Origin: Planctomycetota bacterium
GTDB lineage: Bacteria > Planctomycetota > UBA1135 > UBA2386
Length of the DNA: 39,387 nt
Direction of reading: 5' to 3'
Assembly (NCBI GenBank): GCA_029936315.1
Contig: JAPYTD010000039.1
Location: 1-39,387, forward strand
Positions 7,291-15,969 of this stretch are shown in pieces (positions within the stretch are counted from its first letter, which is position 1; every line of letters begins with the position of its first letter). The notes below the pieces were generated by a model that was not told where the DNA came from, ran no database searches, and saw nothing but the letters and a program-made list of their open reading frames with translations. A program made the translations under genes and the position numbers.

Positions 7291-9495
7291 ATGAGAACTT
7301 CGGTTGCAGTGGTAGCCCTCGCTTCCTTGGCGGCTTGCACGCTCGGCGGAGCAGGGCCGTTGACCGGGCTCGAATGGCGCGCGATTGGGCCGCGCATGTG
7401 CGGTGGCCGGATCGAAGCGATCGCAGTACACGACCGGACCTTCTATGTCGGGGCGGGCTCCGGCAACCTCTGGCGCAGCGAGGACCAGGGGAGGACCTGG
7501 CTGCCGATCTTTGATTGCGAGTCGACGTTTGCCGTCGGCGCTGTCGCGGTTGCGCCATCGGATCCGCAAGTGCTGTGGGTCGGTACGGGAGAAGTGTTGA
7601 TGGCGCGCAGTTCGTATGCCGGCACGGGCGTGTTCCGCTCGACGGACCGCGGCCAGACCTGGCGCAACGTCGGCCTGGCTGACAGCTACCACATCGGCCG
7701 TATCGTTGTGCACCCGGACGATCCCATGACGGCATGGGTCGCGGCCATCGGCCACAACTACACGCAGAACGAACAACGTGGCTTGTTCTGCACGCGAGAC
7801 GGAGGTGAAAACTGGCAGCAGGTGCTCTACGTCTCCCCACGGGTTGGTGCCATCGAGGTCGTGATGCACCCGACGAACCCGGACAAGTTGTTCGCGGTTA
7901 CTTGGGAGCGGGAGCGGCAGGCATGGAACAACGTCGACCATGGCACTGGTAGCGGGGTGCACGCGTCGACCGACGGTGGCCGGACCTGGCGAGTGCTTGC
8001 CGGTGGCTTGCCCAGCGGCGAGTTGCTCGGTCGTATCGGTCTGGGCATCGCCCGCTCCAAGCCGCAGACGATGTATGCAATTGTCGACAGCCATGAACGC
8101 GATGCCAAGAACCGACGCATCGGTGGGGTGCTGTTCCGTTCTGACGATGGCGGCACCACGTGGTCTCAGACAACCAGCCAGCGTTTGCCGACCCGCATCG
8201 GCTACGACCTGTGCGAAGTTGTCGTCGCCCCTGACAACGCAGAAGAGGTGTGGGTCACTGGCCACTACCTGCTGCACTCGCTCGATGGCGGCAAGACCTT
8301 CGAGCGCGTCGCAGGCGAGATCGACAATGTGCTGCCGAACCCGGCGGACATCCTGCATCTCGACTGCCATGAACTGTGGATTGACCCTGAGCACGGCGAC
8401 CACATGATTCTCGGCACCGATGGTGGGGCGTATCGCACTACGGACCGCGGCAAGCGCTGGCTGCGCCTCAACGACATGCCGATTGCTGAGGTCTATGCGC
8501 TGACGCTTGATGATGCCGAACCGTACAACATCTACATCGGTACGCAGGACAACGCGGCACTGTTCGGGCCGGCGACTGGCGGCGTCGCCGCGGGTTCGGC
8601 CGACACCTGGCGCTATGTCTATCAGGATCGATGGGGCGGTGGTGACAGCTACTTCACCTACCCGGACCCGAGCGATGCGAACACCATCTACTACGAACAC
8701 CAGTTCGGAGACCTGCGGCGCAAGAACATGCGTTCGGGCAAGACCGTCGGCATTACACCGCGGGCCAGCGATGGCGAGCCACGGCTGCGACGCAACTGGA
8801 TGACACCGTTCGTCATCTCGCATTACGACTCCAAGACGCTGCTCTATGGCACCCAGCGGTTGTATCGCTCGCTGGATCGCGGGGATTCCTGGGCACCCAT
8901 CAGCCCGGACCTGACGACGAATCCTCTGGCGGGACAGCAAGGCAACGTCCCGTTCGGCACGATCACGTGCATTAGCGAATCGAAGTTCGCTGCCGACTGT
9001 GTCTATGTCGGCACCGATGACGGTGTCGTGCAGCTCACGCAAGACGGTGGCAACACCTGGCGTGGGATCTCTGATGCACTCCCGGGTAAGTGGGTCAGCC
9101 GTGTCGTCGCGTCGCAGCACGACGCTGCGCGCGTCTACGTGACGATGACGGGCTACCGGGAGGACGACTTCCGCGCCTACGTGTTCCGTTCTGACGACTA
9201 CGGCACTAGCTGGGCGACCATTGTAGGCGGCTTGCCTGCGGAGTCCGTCAACGTGCTGCGCGAGGATCCAGCCAACGGCGACGTGCTCTACCTCGGCACC
9301 GACCGAGGCGTTTACGCATCCTTCCGTGGTGGGGCGCACTGGCAATCGTTGCGTGGCAACCTGCCGACGACTCCGGTCCATGATCTTGCGGTGCAAACAA
9401 GAGCCAACGACCTGGTGATCGGCACCCATGGCCGGGGCGTGTTCGTATTGGACCTCAAGTCGATCGATGCGCACCCTGACGCTGCCCGGCGCTGA
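7291..9495 (+). CDS. Lipoprotein sortilin-like Asp-box beta-propeller
   Basis: A 734-residue protein with a lipoprotein signal: hydrophobic MRTSVAVVALASLAAC places the lipobox Cys at residue 16. The rest is a propeller with about eleven Asp-box motifs, for example SEDQGRTWLPI, STDRGQTWRNV, SDDGGTTWSQT, SLDRGDSWAPI and TQDGGNTWRGI, the same architecture as its divergent neighbour. Unlike that neighbour, it lacks the extra C-terminal sandwich and ends soon after GTHGRGVFVLDL. The open frame starts earlier, but the ATG at 7291 gives a clean lipoprotein signal. It is probably tethered in a membrane, binding or recognising something outside the cytoplasm. Enzyme activity cannot be inferred. The next gene converges with it after 121 bases, in which I see no clear terminator. 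Confidence 0.87.
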   Translation: MRTSVAVVALASLAACTLGGAGPLTGLEWRAIGPRMCGGRIEAIAVHDRTFYVGAGSGNLWRSEDQGRTWLPIFDCESTFAVGAVAVAPSDPQVLWVGTGEVLMARSSYAGTGVFRSTDRGQTWRNVGLADSYHIGRIVVHPDDPMTAWVAAIGHNYTQNEQRGLFCTRDGGENWQQVLYVSPRVGAIEVVMHPTNPDKLFAVTWERERQAWNNVDHGTGSGVHASTDGGRTWRVLAGGLPSGELLGRIGLGIARSKPQTMYAIVDSHERDAKNRRIGGVLFRSDDGGTTWSQTTSQRLPTRIGYDLCEVVVAPDNAEEVWVTGHYLLHSLDGGKTFERVAGEIDNVLPNPADILHLDCHELWIDPEHGDHMILGTDGGAYRTTDRGKRWLRLNDMPIAEVYALTLDDAEPYNIYIGTQDNAALFGPATGGVAAGSADTWRYVYQDRWGGGDSYFTYPDPSDANTIYYEHQFGDLRRKNMRSGKTVGITPRASDGEPRLRRNWMTPFVISHYDSKTLLYGTQRLYRSLDRGDSWAPISPDLTTNPLAGQQGNVPFGTITCISESKFAADCVYVGTDDGVVQLTQDGGNTWRGISDALPGKWVSRVVASQHDAARVYVTMTGYREDDFRAYVFRSDDYGTSWATIVGGLPAESVNVLREDPANGDVLYLGTDRGVYASFRGGAHWQSLRGNLPTTPVHDLAVQTRANDLVIGTHGRGVFVLDLKSIDAHPDAARR

Positions 9496-9616
9496 TACAA
9501 CGCTCCTTGTTCCCGGGCATTTTCGCCGCCTGAGATGCACAGCAACCCCTGCGATGGGTGGCTTCGTGCGAGTGCTCGGCATGACCCGTCCGCATAGACC
9601 GTGGGGGCAATAACGT

Positions 9617-12475
9617 CTACCGCTTCGCTGCGGTCGCCTTGGACTCGACACGCTGCAAATGCGCGCGCATGACCTCGATTGTTTTGGCGTGCGGCTCAGA
9701 GCCTGCGAGATTGCGGTGCTCGGCCGGGTCGTTGGTCAGATCATACAACTCCTCGCCATCGGGCCAGGCCGCGTAGCGCCAGCGGGCGGTGCGGATGGAC
9801 TTGCCGAGGTTCTTGCGGCGCGTGACAACGGTGAATACGGCCTCTTTACCGGCGGTCGTCGGCTCGTCGAGCATCGCAACAAGGCTGCGTCCTTGCAGGT
9901 CGTCAGGGGCTGTCACGCCGGCCAGTTCGGCGAGCGTTGGGTAGAGGTCTAGCAACTCGACAAGGCCTGCACTTGACGATCGATCCTTCGTTCGACCGGG
10001 CACGCGGATGATCAGCGGCACGCGGGCGCAAACCTCGAACAGCGTTACCTTGCCCCACATGGAATGCTCGCCGAGTTGGTAGCCGTGATCCGAGGTGAGC
10101 ACGACGATCGTGTCGTGCCAATGTCCCGTGCGCTGCAAGGCATCGAGGATCAGGCCGATCTGGGCGTCGAGGAAGGAGATGCAGGCGTGATAGGACTGCA
10201 CATACTCGCGACGTAGTGAGTCGTTTTCGACGCCAAGTTCGAATCCAAAACCCTCGAAGCGCTTGACCATTGCGGAGTGCGGGGCCTGTTGCCAGAAGTC
10301 TGCCGGTGCTGGCGAGAACTTGAGTGCCTCTCTTGGATACATCGCGAAGTATGCGTCCGGCGCCAGGAAGGGCACGTGGGGCTTTTGGATGCCACATGCC
10401 ATGAAGAAGGGCTTGTCACCGTTGGGCCTGTCCTCCAACCACGAAACGACCTGCCTGGCGTTCTTGCCATCCTTGTGCTGCTCGTCACGCAATCCCGAGG
10501 GACCGTAGCCTGGTTGCTTCTGACCGCGCGTTTGGGTGCCGATAGCATGGAACCTCTGTTTCCACAGGCGGCGCGTAGCGCCCTTGGTGATGGATCCGTG
10601 TTCGGCTTCGAAGGCCTCTCGCACCTTGGCTACGATGGGTAATTCGTCGTTCGCGAATCGGTGCGCCTCGTGCCACGCCAGCTCTCCTGGGTCGATCTTC
10701 GCATTGTGGAAGACCTTGCCGACAGCGCCGGTCCAATACCCAGCCCGCTTGAAGTTCTGTGGCAGGGAGATGGTGCCGGGTCTGGTTTGGCGGATGTCGA
10801 CCTTGTTGTTCAGTACTCCGGTCGATTGCGGGTAGAGGCCGTGCAGGAATGATGCTCGCGAAGGGCCACAGACGGGGTACTGGCAGTAGGCGCGCGTGAA
10901 CGTCATGCCGGCGGCGGCGAGCTGTTCGAAAGCCGGGGTTTGGATGTGCCGGTAGCCCGATGTCGAAACGTGTGCGTTGAGATCGTCACAAACGATGAAT
11001 AGCACGTTCTTCGGCGTCACGGGAGCCGGCGCGCTGCCCTGCTTCTTCTTGTTCTGCTTGCGCTGCAGGCGTCGTTCGGCGCGCTTCTTCTGCCGCATCG
11101 TCTCACGACCCGACGTCTCGTCGGGAACTCGGGCGGTCCATCGCTTGTCGCTGCCGGTGATTGGATCGACCATCTGTTCGATCCACGTGTCGAAGGCACC
11201 CCTGAGCTCCCTTACCTGGTCGGGGTTTTCTTTGGCGACGTTCGTCTTCTCGGCTGGGTCATCGCCGAGATGGAACAAACTCAGAGCCTGCTTGTTCGCA
11301 TGCAGTTTCCAGTCGCCGCGACGTACGGCCCACTCGCCACTCTTGCCGCCTTCGCTCCAGTAAAGCGTGTCATGGTGAGTCTTCGAGTCACCGGTAAGCA
11401 GAGGTAGCAGGCTCTTGCCGTCAAACCGACTCCCTTCGGGCTCCTGCACACCGATCGCGGCAAGAACGGTCGGGAGGATGTCCAACGAGATGACCGGCGT
11501 GTCGACGGTGCGATTGCCAGCGAACTTCTTTGGCCAGCTGACGATGAAGGGTGTCCGGATGCCTCCTTCGTACAGACTCCCCTTGAATCCACGGAGCGGC
11601 GTGTTGTCCGCCATCATGTTCTTGGCGCCCCCGTTGTCGGTCAAGAAGAACAGCAGCGTGTTGTCGAACAGCCCTTCACTCTTCAACTTCCCGACGACTT
11701 CGCCGACCCCGTCATCGAGGTGCCCAAGCATGGCCATCAGGATGGCGCGCTTCTCGCTGATGCCTGGGAATCGTCGGCGCACGTCGTCGATGTCTGCCTT
11801 CGGCGCTTCTGGCGGAGCATGCACCGCGTTGTAGGCAAGGTAGAGGAAAAACGGCTTGGCCTTGTTGCGCTCGATGAACCCGACAGCCTCCTCGGTCAAG
11901 CGGTTGGTCAGGTAGCCCTCGTCGTTGATGCGCTCCCGGTTGCGATAGATCGGGTGCGCGAACTTGTCTGTGCTGTCGCTCCTCAGGTCGAAGTAGCTGT
12001 GGCCGCCACGACCCATGAACTTGTAGCACTCGTCGAAGCCGCGACTCATCGCGTGCCACTTCAGTTTGGGATAGTCGGCATCGAGACCGAGGTGCCACTT
12101 GCCGATCGCCGTGGACCGATACTGCGTCGGTAGGAATCCCGGGAAGATCGTCAACGTTGGGTCGAACCCACGCCCGCCATCACCAGCCGTATAGACGCCA
12201 ACGCGCTGTTGGTACTTCCCCAGCATCAAGCCGGCTCGCGTCGGTGAGCAGACCTGGCCGCTGATGTAGCCCTGTGAAAACTGCACGCCGTCGGATGCCA
12301 GCGCATCCATGTGCGGCGTCGCCACTTCATCTCGGTGATGAGGATTCAGGCCTATGTCGGCGTAGCCCTGGTCGTCGGTCAAGATGACGACGATGTTTGG
12401 TTGTTGCGCCGGGGTTGAGGATGCGACCAGGCAGAGGGCGGTTGCCCAGAGCCACGGGATGAGATTCTTGTTCAC
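9617..12475 (-). CDS. Double sulfatase: two formylglycine-type sulfatase domains in one exported polypeptide
   Basis: One uninterrupted 952-codon frame carries two sulfatase domains. The GTG at 12475 gives a signal peptide (VNKNLIPWLWATALCLVASS). Domain 1 (about residues 26-440) has metal ligands D34/D35 in ILTDDQGYAD and the formylglycine motif C76-S-P-T-R, like arylsulfatases. A linker of about 50 residues is basic and low-complexity (MRQKKRAERRLQRKQNKKK). Domain 2 (about 490-952) has D497/D498 in IVCDDLN and the motif C536-G-P-S-R, and resembles iduronate-2-sulfatase-type enzymes, with SDHGYQLGEHSMWGK near the C-terminal half. Both Cys residues should need formylglycine conversion by a maturase not seen here. 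The gene starts 34 bases after the stop of the GH71/99-like gene, so the two are likely in an operon. An upstream ATG at 12553 would overlap that gene and lack a good signal. Confidence 0.9.
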   Translation of the reverse strand: MNKNLIPWLWATALCLVASSTPAQQPNIVVILTDDQGYADIGLNPHHRDEVATPHMDALASDGVQFSQGYISGQVCSPTRAGLMLGKYQQRVGVYTAGDGGRGFDPTLTIFPGFLPTQYRSTAIGKWHLGLDADYPKLKWHAMSRGFDECYKFMGRGGHSYFDLRSDSTDKFAHPIYRNRERINDEGYLTNRLTEEAVGFIERNKAKPFFLYLAYNAVHAPPEAPKADIDDVRRRFPGISEKRAILMAMLGHLDDGVGEVVGKLKSEGLFDNTLLFFLTDNGGAKNMMADNTPLRGFKGSLYEGGIRTPFIVSWPKKFAGNRTVDTPVISLDILPTVLAAIGVQEPEGSRFDGKSLLPLLTGDSKTHHDTLYWSEGGKSGEWAVRRGDWKLHANKQALSLFHLGDDPAEKTNVAKENPDQVRELRGAFDTWIEQMVDPITGSDKRWTARVPDETSGRETMRQKKRAERRLQRKQNKKKQGSAPAPVTPKNVLFIVCDDLNAHVSTSGYRHIQTPAFEQLAAAGMTFTRAYCQYPVCGPSRASFLHGLYPQSTGVLNNKVDIRQTRPGTISLPQNFKRAGYWTGAVGKVFHNAKIDPGELAWHEAHRFANDELPIVAKVREAFEAEHGSITKGATRRLWKQRFHAIGTQTRGQKQPGYGPSGLRDEQHKDGKNARQVVSWLEDRPNGDKPFFMACGIQKPHVPFLAPDAYFAMYPREALKFSPAPADFWQQAPHSAMVKRFEGFGFELGVENDSLRREYVQSYHACISFLDAQIGLILDALQRTGHWHDTIVVLTSDHGYQLGEHSMWGKVTLFEVCARVPLIIRVPGRTKDRSSSAGLVELLDLYPTLAELAGVTAPDDLQGRSLVAMLDEPTTAGKEAVFTVVTRRKNLGKSIRTARWRYAAWPDGEELYDLTNDPAEHRNLAGSEPHAKTIEVMRAHLQRVESKATAAKR

Positions 12476-12509
12476 GAGAGCGGGGGATCGGTAGGGACGG
12501 CCGCGAGGT

Positions 12510-13772
12510 TTAACGTCGCTGCTTTTTGGCTTGGGCAGTTCGCACGGGGACATCGATTGATGGTTTCCGCTCACCGCGCAGCAAGCGTGCACCTTCGCCA
12601 GCAAGCCACAGGTAGTGATCGGTCGGTAAGTTCTCGTAGTCGATGAAGGGGCTCGCGCCAATGGGCGGGTCGTTGGTGCATTTGAAGATCGCCGTGCCTT
12701 CGTCGACCTCGTCGAACATGGCGATGTAGAGCATCTCGGCCCCGGCCTTCTTGGCGCTGACGAACTGCTGCCACAAGAACTGGCCCCCGAGGCGGGGGAT
12801 TTGGTTCGACTTGGTTTCGCCCAACTTGAGGTTGCGCCAGCTGAATCCCGGGAAGACGACGGGCAGGTAGGCCTGCGATCTAGCACGGCACTTGGCCTGG
12901 TCTGCGCGCCAGTGAAGTTGGACCCGAGTTGCGACTTCGTTCGGATTGCGGAAGCGGCCGACGCTCCAAGGTGAAAGCACGTCGGCCTCAGCGAGAATCG
13001 CGGGCAACTCTTCGTCGTCGAGGCAATCCCTCTGCTGCTCCCGCCAATAGAACGGCACTCCGAGCATGACAGCGCATCGCCCACCGGCCTCACTCTTCAA
13101 GAAGCGGATCAGGTCCAGGCATTCTGGCAGCGTGTACTTGCGGCCGTCACGGAAGCCGACGCCCCAGACTGCTACCAGTGGTCGACCATCGTGCTGCAGA
13201 TAGGTTTCATCTGCGAGCACGCCGGCCTTCAACAAACGTCGCCAATCGGCTTTGACAGTCTGCACCTCGCCCGCGCGCAGACCGGAGAGGTCATACATCA
13301 CCGACCAGAGTCGTCCGTGCTGCTTCGCCGCCGAACGACAGTTTGCCAGCACGCGGTCGTCGCGGTTCTTGCGTCGCAGTCCGGTCGCGAAGCGCTGCAC
13401 GAACGCGCCGTCGATCCCGTATTCCTTCATCCATTGGAAGTGGCGATTGACGGTCTTTGGGTGATAGGAGGAGAACACCTTCGCAACGCGCCCGTCGCGA
13501 TGCCGGAACGCCGTCGGGTACTGCTCGTCTTCGTCGGCCTCTCGCATGTCCGGCCATAGATCGATCGAACACTGTCCGGGTTCGAACTTGCCGTTTCGCG
13601 AGTAGTGGCGCCACCGTCTGTCGGAGCCGTCGCCCTCGGCGCGGAACCAGCCTTGGTAGCCTGTCATGACTTTGCCGCTCAGTTCGCGGTCGACGTTCTG
13701 GGCGACGACCATGGTGGCCGAAAGAACCAGGAAGGTGACCAGGTGGATCGCTGCGTGTTGAGTGAGGCGCAT
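12510..13772 (-). CDS. Glycoside hydrolase family 71/99-like secreted protein
   Basis: A 420-residue protein with a signal peptide (hydrophobic LVTFLVLSATMVVAQ). The mature part resembles bacterial GH71/99-like proteins, with GKVMTGYQGWF near the N-terminus, then FSSYHPKTVNRHFQWMKEYG, GIDGAFVQRF, and WGVGFRDGRKY, and later VFPGFSWRN and LYIAMFDEVDEGTAIFK. GH99 enzymes cleave alpha-mannose linkages internally, and GH71 enzymes cleave alpha-1,3-glucan; the substrate here cannot be determined. The acidic pair in MFDEVDEGT is a candidate for catalytic or binding residues. It lies directly upstream of the double sulfatase on the same strand, suggesting that both act on a sulfated polysaccharide. 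Confidence 0.83.
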   Translation of the reverse strand: MRLTQHAAIHLVTFLVLSATMVVAQNVDRELSGKVMTGYQGWFRAEGDGSDRRWRHYSRNGKFEPGQCSIDLWPDMREADEDEQYPTAFRHRDGRVAKVFSSYHPKTVNRHFQWMKEYGIDGAFVQRFATGLRRKNRDDRVLANCRSAAKQHGRLWSVMYDLSGLRAGEVQTVKADWRRLLKAGVLADETYLQHDGRPLVAVWGVGFRDGRKYTLPECLDLIRFLKSEAGGRCAVMLGVPFYWREQQRDCLDDEELPAILAEADVLSPWSVGRFRNPNEVATRVQLHWRADQAKCRARSQAYLPVVFPGFSWRNLKLGETKSNQIPRLGGQFLWQQFVSAKKAGAEMLYIAMFDEVDEGTAIFKCTNDPPIGASPFIDYENLPTDHYLWLAGEGARLLRGERKPSIDVPVRTAQAKKQRR

Positions 13773-13807
13773 ACTTGTGTACGAAACTACCTGGCGACAA
13801 TGAGGCG

Positions 13808-14464
13808 CTAGAACTGGAATCCCATACCGATGACGAGACCCTCGGTGCGAATCTCTAGATCACTATCCGGCGCGAAAGCCTGGTTGATGTCATCCTGCTC
13901 AAAGTTCCACACTCGGTATCCCACAAAGACGTTGGTGTAGCGCCCGAGCGTCGCTCGCATTCCGAGTTCGCCACGAACGGACGTCGTTGCTCTCAGCATT
14001 GCTGAGAAGCTCCCATGCGCATAACCAGCAAGTGGACCGGCGATGGGGACCTCGAGGTCGAGACCGATTGCAGGGCCAAGCACTGCATTCGATCGGTGGA
14101 AGGATCCAACCTGCGCATCGAGGTCGGCGTATTCCAAGCCAAAGAGCAGCTTGCCACGCACCCGAGGCGTATCGGCGAATCGGTAGCGACCTTGCAGCTG
14201 CATCGACCGTACGGAGTAGTTTGAGGCGGGCCCCGTGTCGCCTTCCGCGCGAGTCGCCTCGAAGGACAATCCGCCACGTCCCGTCTTGGTGCCGTCTTCC
14301 GAGCGATTCCGTGAGAAGGTGTAGTCGGCTCGAACCGTCGGCATCACGATGCCGTCGTCCTTGATCTTGTAGTGCTGGGGCGGGCCAGCCAGGTAGCCGG
14401 ATCCGCAAGCCGTGCCAACGATCGAGCAGAGCCCGAGAAGGGCTGTTCGGACTGTGGAATCCAT
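13808..14464 (-). CDS. Predicted outer-membrane beta-barrel lipoprotein
   Basis: A 218-residue protein with an N-terminal hydrophobic stretch and a possible lipobox (SIVGTAC). The remainder alternates polar and aromatic residues as in outer-membrane beta barrels, for example GKLLFGLEYADLDAQVG and TNVFVGYRVWNFEQDD, and ends in GFQF, with a terminal Phe as in many barrel proteins. It has no recognised enzymatic motif. It begins 22 bases downstream (on the minus strand) of an 8-bp inverted repeat. The GH71/99-like gene follows on the same strand after a short gap, with no evidence about cotranscription. Confidence 0.68.
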   Translation of the reverse strand: MDSTVRTALLGLCSIVGTACGSGYLAGPPQHYKIKDDGIVMPTVRADYTFSRNRSEDGTKTGRGGLSFEATRAEGDTGPASNYSVRSMQLQGRYRFADTPRVRGKLLFGLEYADLDAQVGSFHRSNAVLGPAIGLDLEVPIAGPLAGYAHGSFSAMLRATTSVRGELGMRATLGRYTNVFVGYRVWNFEQDDINQAFAPDSDLEIRTEGLVIGMGFQF

Positions 14465-14485
14465 GGTTGCTCAAGTAGAAACGCG

Positions 14486-14512
14486 GAGCACGGATTGTGC
14501 CACGCCGTGCTC
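14486..14512. repeat. Inverted repeat 8-11-8 upstream of the barrel gene
   Basis: GAGCACGG and its exact reverse complement CCGTGCTC are separated by 11 bases. It lies 22 bases before the start of the minus-strand barrel gene and may be an operator or a 5' leader hairpin. A second repeat of the same shape lies in the same gap. Confidence 0.5.
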
Positions 14513-14614
14513 GTTAGAAGTGAACCGTCATTCCGAGCACGCGACCGCCCGGGCAGCGGAGGCGCTACTTGCTACGCCGCCGCGAGATCCCGAGCTTGCT
14601 AGGACAGGGGAAAT

Positions 14615-14641
14615 GTGCCAGCGAGTATGGTGAGCTGGCAC
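14615..14641. repeat. Second inverted repeat 8-11-8 in the same divergent gap
   Basis: GTGCCAGC and GCTGGCAC are exact reverse complements separated by 11 bases, upstream of the TauE/SafE gene. The arms differ from those of the first repeat at 14486-14512, so they are not copies of one site. Confidence 0.45.
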
Positions 14642-14724
14642 CCGTGTTGCCTCTTGCGCGATGGTGGCATGACTCGCGTGCTGGTGCCCTACCCCGAACG
14701 CCTGACCCTCCCCACTGGCTCATC

Positions 14725-15822
14725 GTGAAGACTGCGCTGTTTGTGTTGCTCGGTGCGTTCGCGCTCTTCCACATCGCCAATCTGATCCGTTGCGCTAGCC
14801 GCAGCGCATCGGTCGTGCGACCGACCGGCATGCAGGTGCTGATTGGTTTCGTCACCAACTTCTTTGACACGCTCGGCATCGGCAACTTTGCGCCAACCAC
14901 GGTGGCCTACCGGTGGCTTCGGATCGTGCCCGATGAGCTGATCCCAGGCACCATGAACGTGGGCCACACGCTGCCGGTGATCGCGATGGCGTTCATCTTC
15001 ATTGGTGTCGTCGAAGTCGAAACCGTCACGTTGCTGACCATGATTGGTGCGGCTGTCTTGGGGTCGTGGCTCGGCGCAGGCGTGGTCACGACCATGCCAC
15101 GCCGCGCGATCCAAGTTGGCATGGGCATCGCACTGATCGCCGCCGCTGGGTTGTTCACGATGGCGCAATTCGAAGCCTTCCCGGTCGGTGGTAAGGCACT
15201 CGGCCTCGGCACTGGCGAACTTGTGTTCGCCGCGGTTGGGATCTTCGTCTTCGGTGCGTTGATGACGATCGGTGTCGGCTTGTATGCGCCGTGCATGATT
15301 CTGGTCGCATTGCTCGGCATGAATCCGTTGGCCGCGTTCCCGATCATGATGGGCGCGTGTGCGTTCTTGATGCCGGTGGCGAGTGCCAGGTTCATCAGGA
15401 GCGACAAGCACGGCGTTCGTCCGTCACTCGGACTGACCCTCGGTGGTTTACCTGCGGTGTTCTTGGCGGCCTTCCTGATTGTGTCCTTGCCGCTGACCGT
15501 GGTTCGCTGGTTCGTGATCGCGGTTGCACTGATCAGTGGTGTCGGAATGCTCCGAGCTGGTGGCGCGATGATGAGTCGGGTCCTGCCAGGGGGGCTCGCC
15601 GCCTTGGCCGTTGTGCTGCTCGCCGCCAAGAGATGGATCGCCGAGAGTTGGGTGGCGCCCCAGAGTTCGATCGACAACACGGCCTTGCAGCAGGCAGAGG
15701 AACACAGGATCGCGGGCGATGTCGCAGACGTCTATGGCGCCATCTACATCGCTTCGGCAGTGCTCGTTTTCCTGGCAGTTGCGTTGCTTGCCTGGCAGAG
15801 ACTTCGGCGCAGCAAAACCTAG
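14725..15822 (+). CDS. TauE/SafE-family membrane permease
   Basis: A 365-residue integral membrane protein with about eight hydrophobic segments. It contains FVTNFFDTLGIGNFAPTT near the first helices, a pattern seen in TauE/SafE permeases, repeated loosely in the second half (GVGLYAPCMILVALLGMNP). These proteins are linked to export or import of sulfur compounds such as sulfite and sulfoacetate, or other anions; the substrate here is unknown. The frame is open from 14569, but the first 52 residues are polar and unlike the family, so the GTG at 14725 is preferred. A long hydrophilic loop near the C-terminus (about 15660-15740) is unusual. The PQQ-VCBS gene follows on the same strand after 147 bases. 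Confidence 0.82.
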   Translation: MKTALFVLLGAFALFHIANLIRCASRSASVVRPTGMQVLIGFVTNFFDTLGIGNFAPTTVAYRWLRIVPDELIPGTMNVGHTLPVIAMAFIFIGVVEVETVTLLTMIGAAVLGSWLGAGVVTTMPRRAIQVGMGIALIAAAGLFTMAQFEAFPVGGKALGLGTGELVFAAVGIFVFGALMTIGVGLYAPCMILVALLGMNPLAAFPIMMGACAFLMPVASARFIRSDKHGVRPSLGLTLGGLPAVFLAAFLIVSLPLTVVRWFVIAVALISGVGMLRAGGAMMSRVLPGGLAALAVVLLAAKRWIAESWVAPQSSIDNTALQQAEEHRIAGDVADVYGAIYIASAVLVFLAVALLAWQRLRRSKT

Positions 15823-15969
15823 CCATCGCTACTCTACGAACTGCCGTGCAGCCTCGAACAGAGTTCGCTCGTTTGCCAAGCCCAAGTGGAATGGGGCGCA
15901 TCGTCTTCTTTGTGTCGCGACTACAGCCTCAGCAATCGCCCAAGCCACGGTCCGAGTAACGTAGCTACC

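Noticed and set aside
7081-9651. An 856-residue minus-strand open frame antisense to the lipoprotein propeller gene
   Set aside because: It is almost fully antisense to a gene with strong domain evidence, has no recognisable motif, and is rich in Arg, Val and Asp as expected for a shadow of high-GC coding sequence.
12476-13093. N-terminal extension of the double sulfatase frame
   Set aside because: It lies antiphase inside the GH71/99-like gene on the same strand, is Ser/Arg/Pro-rich, and has no signal peptide; the GTG at 12475 gives a proper export signal.
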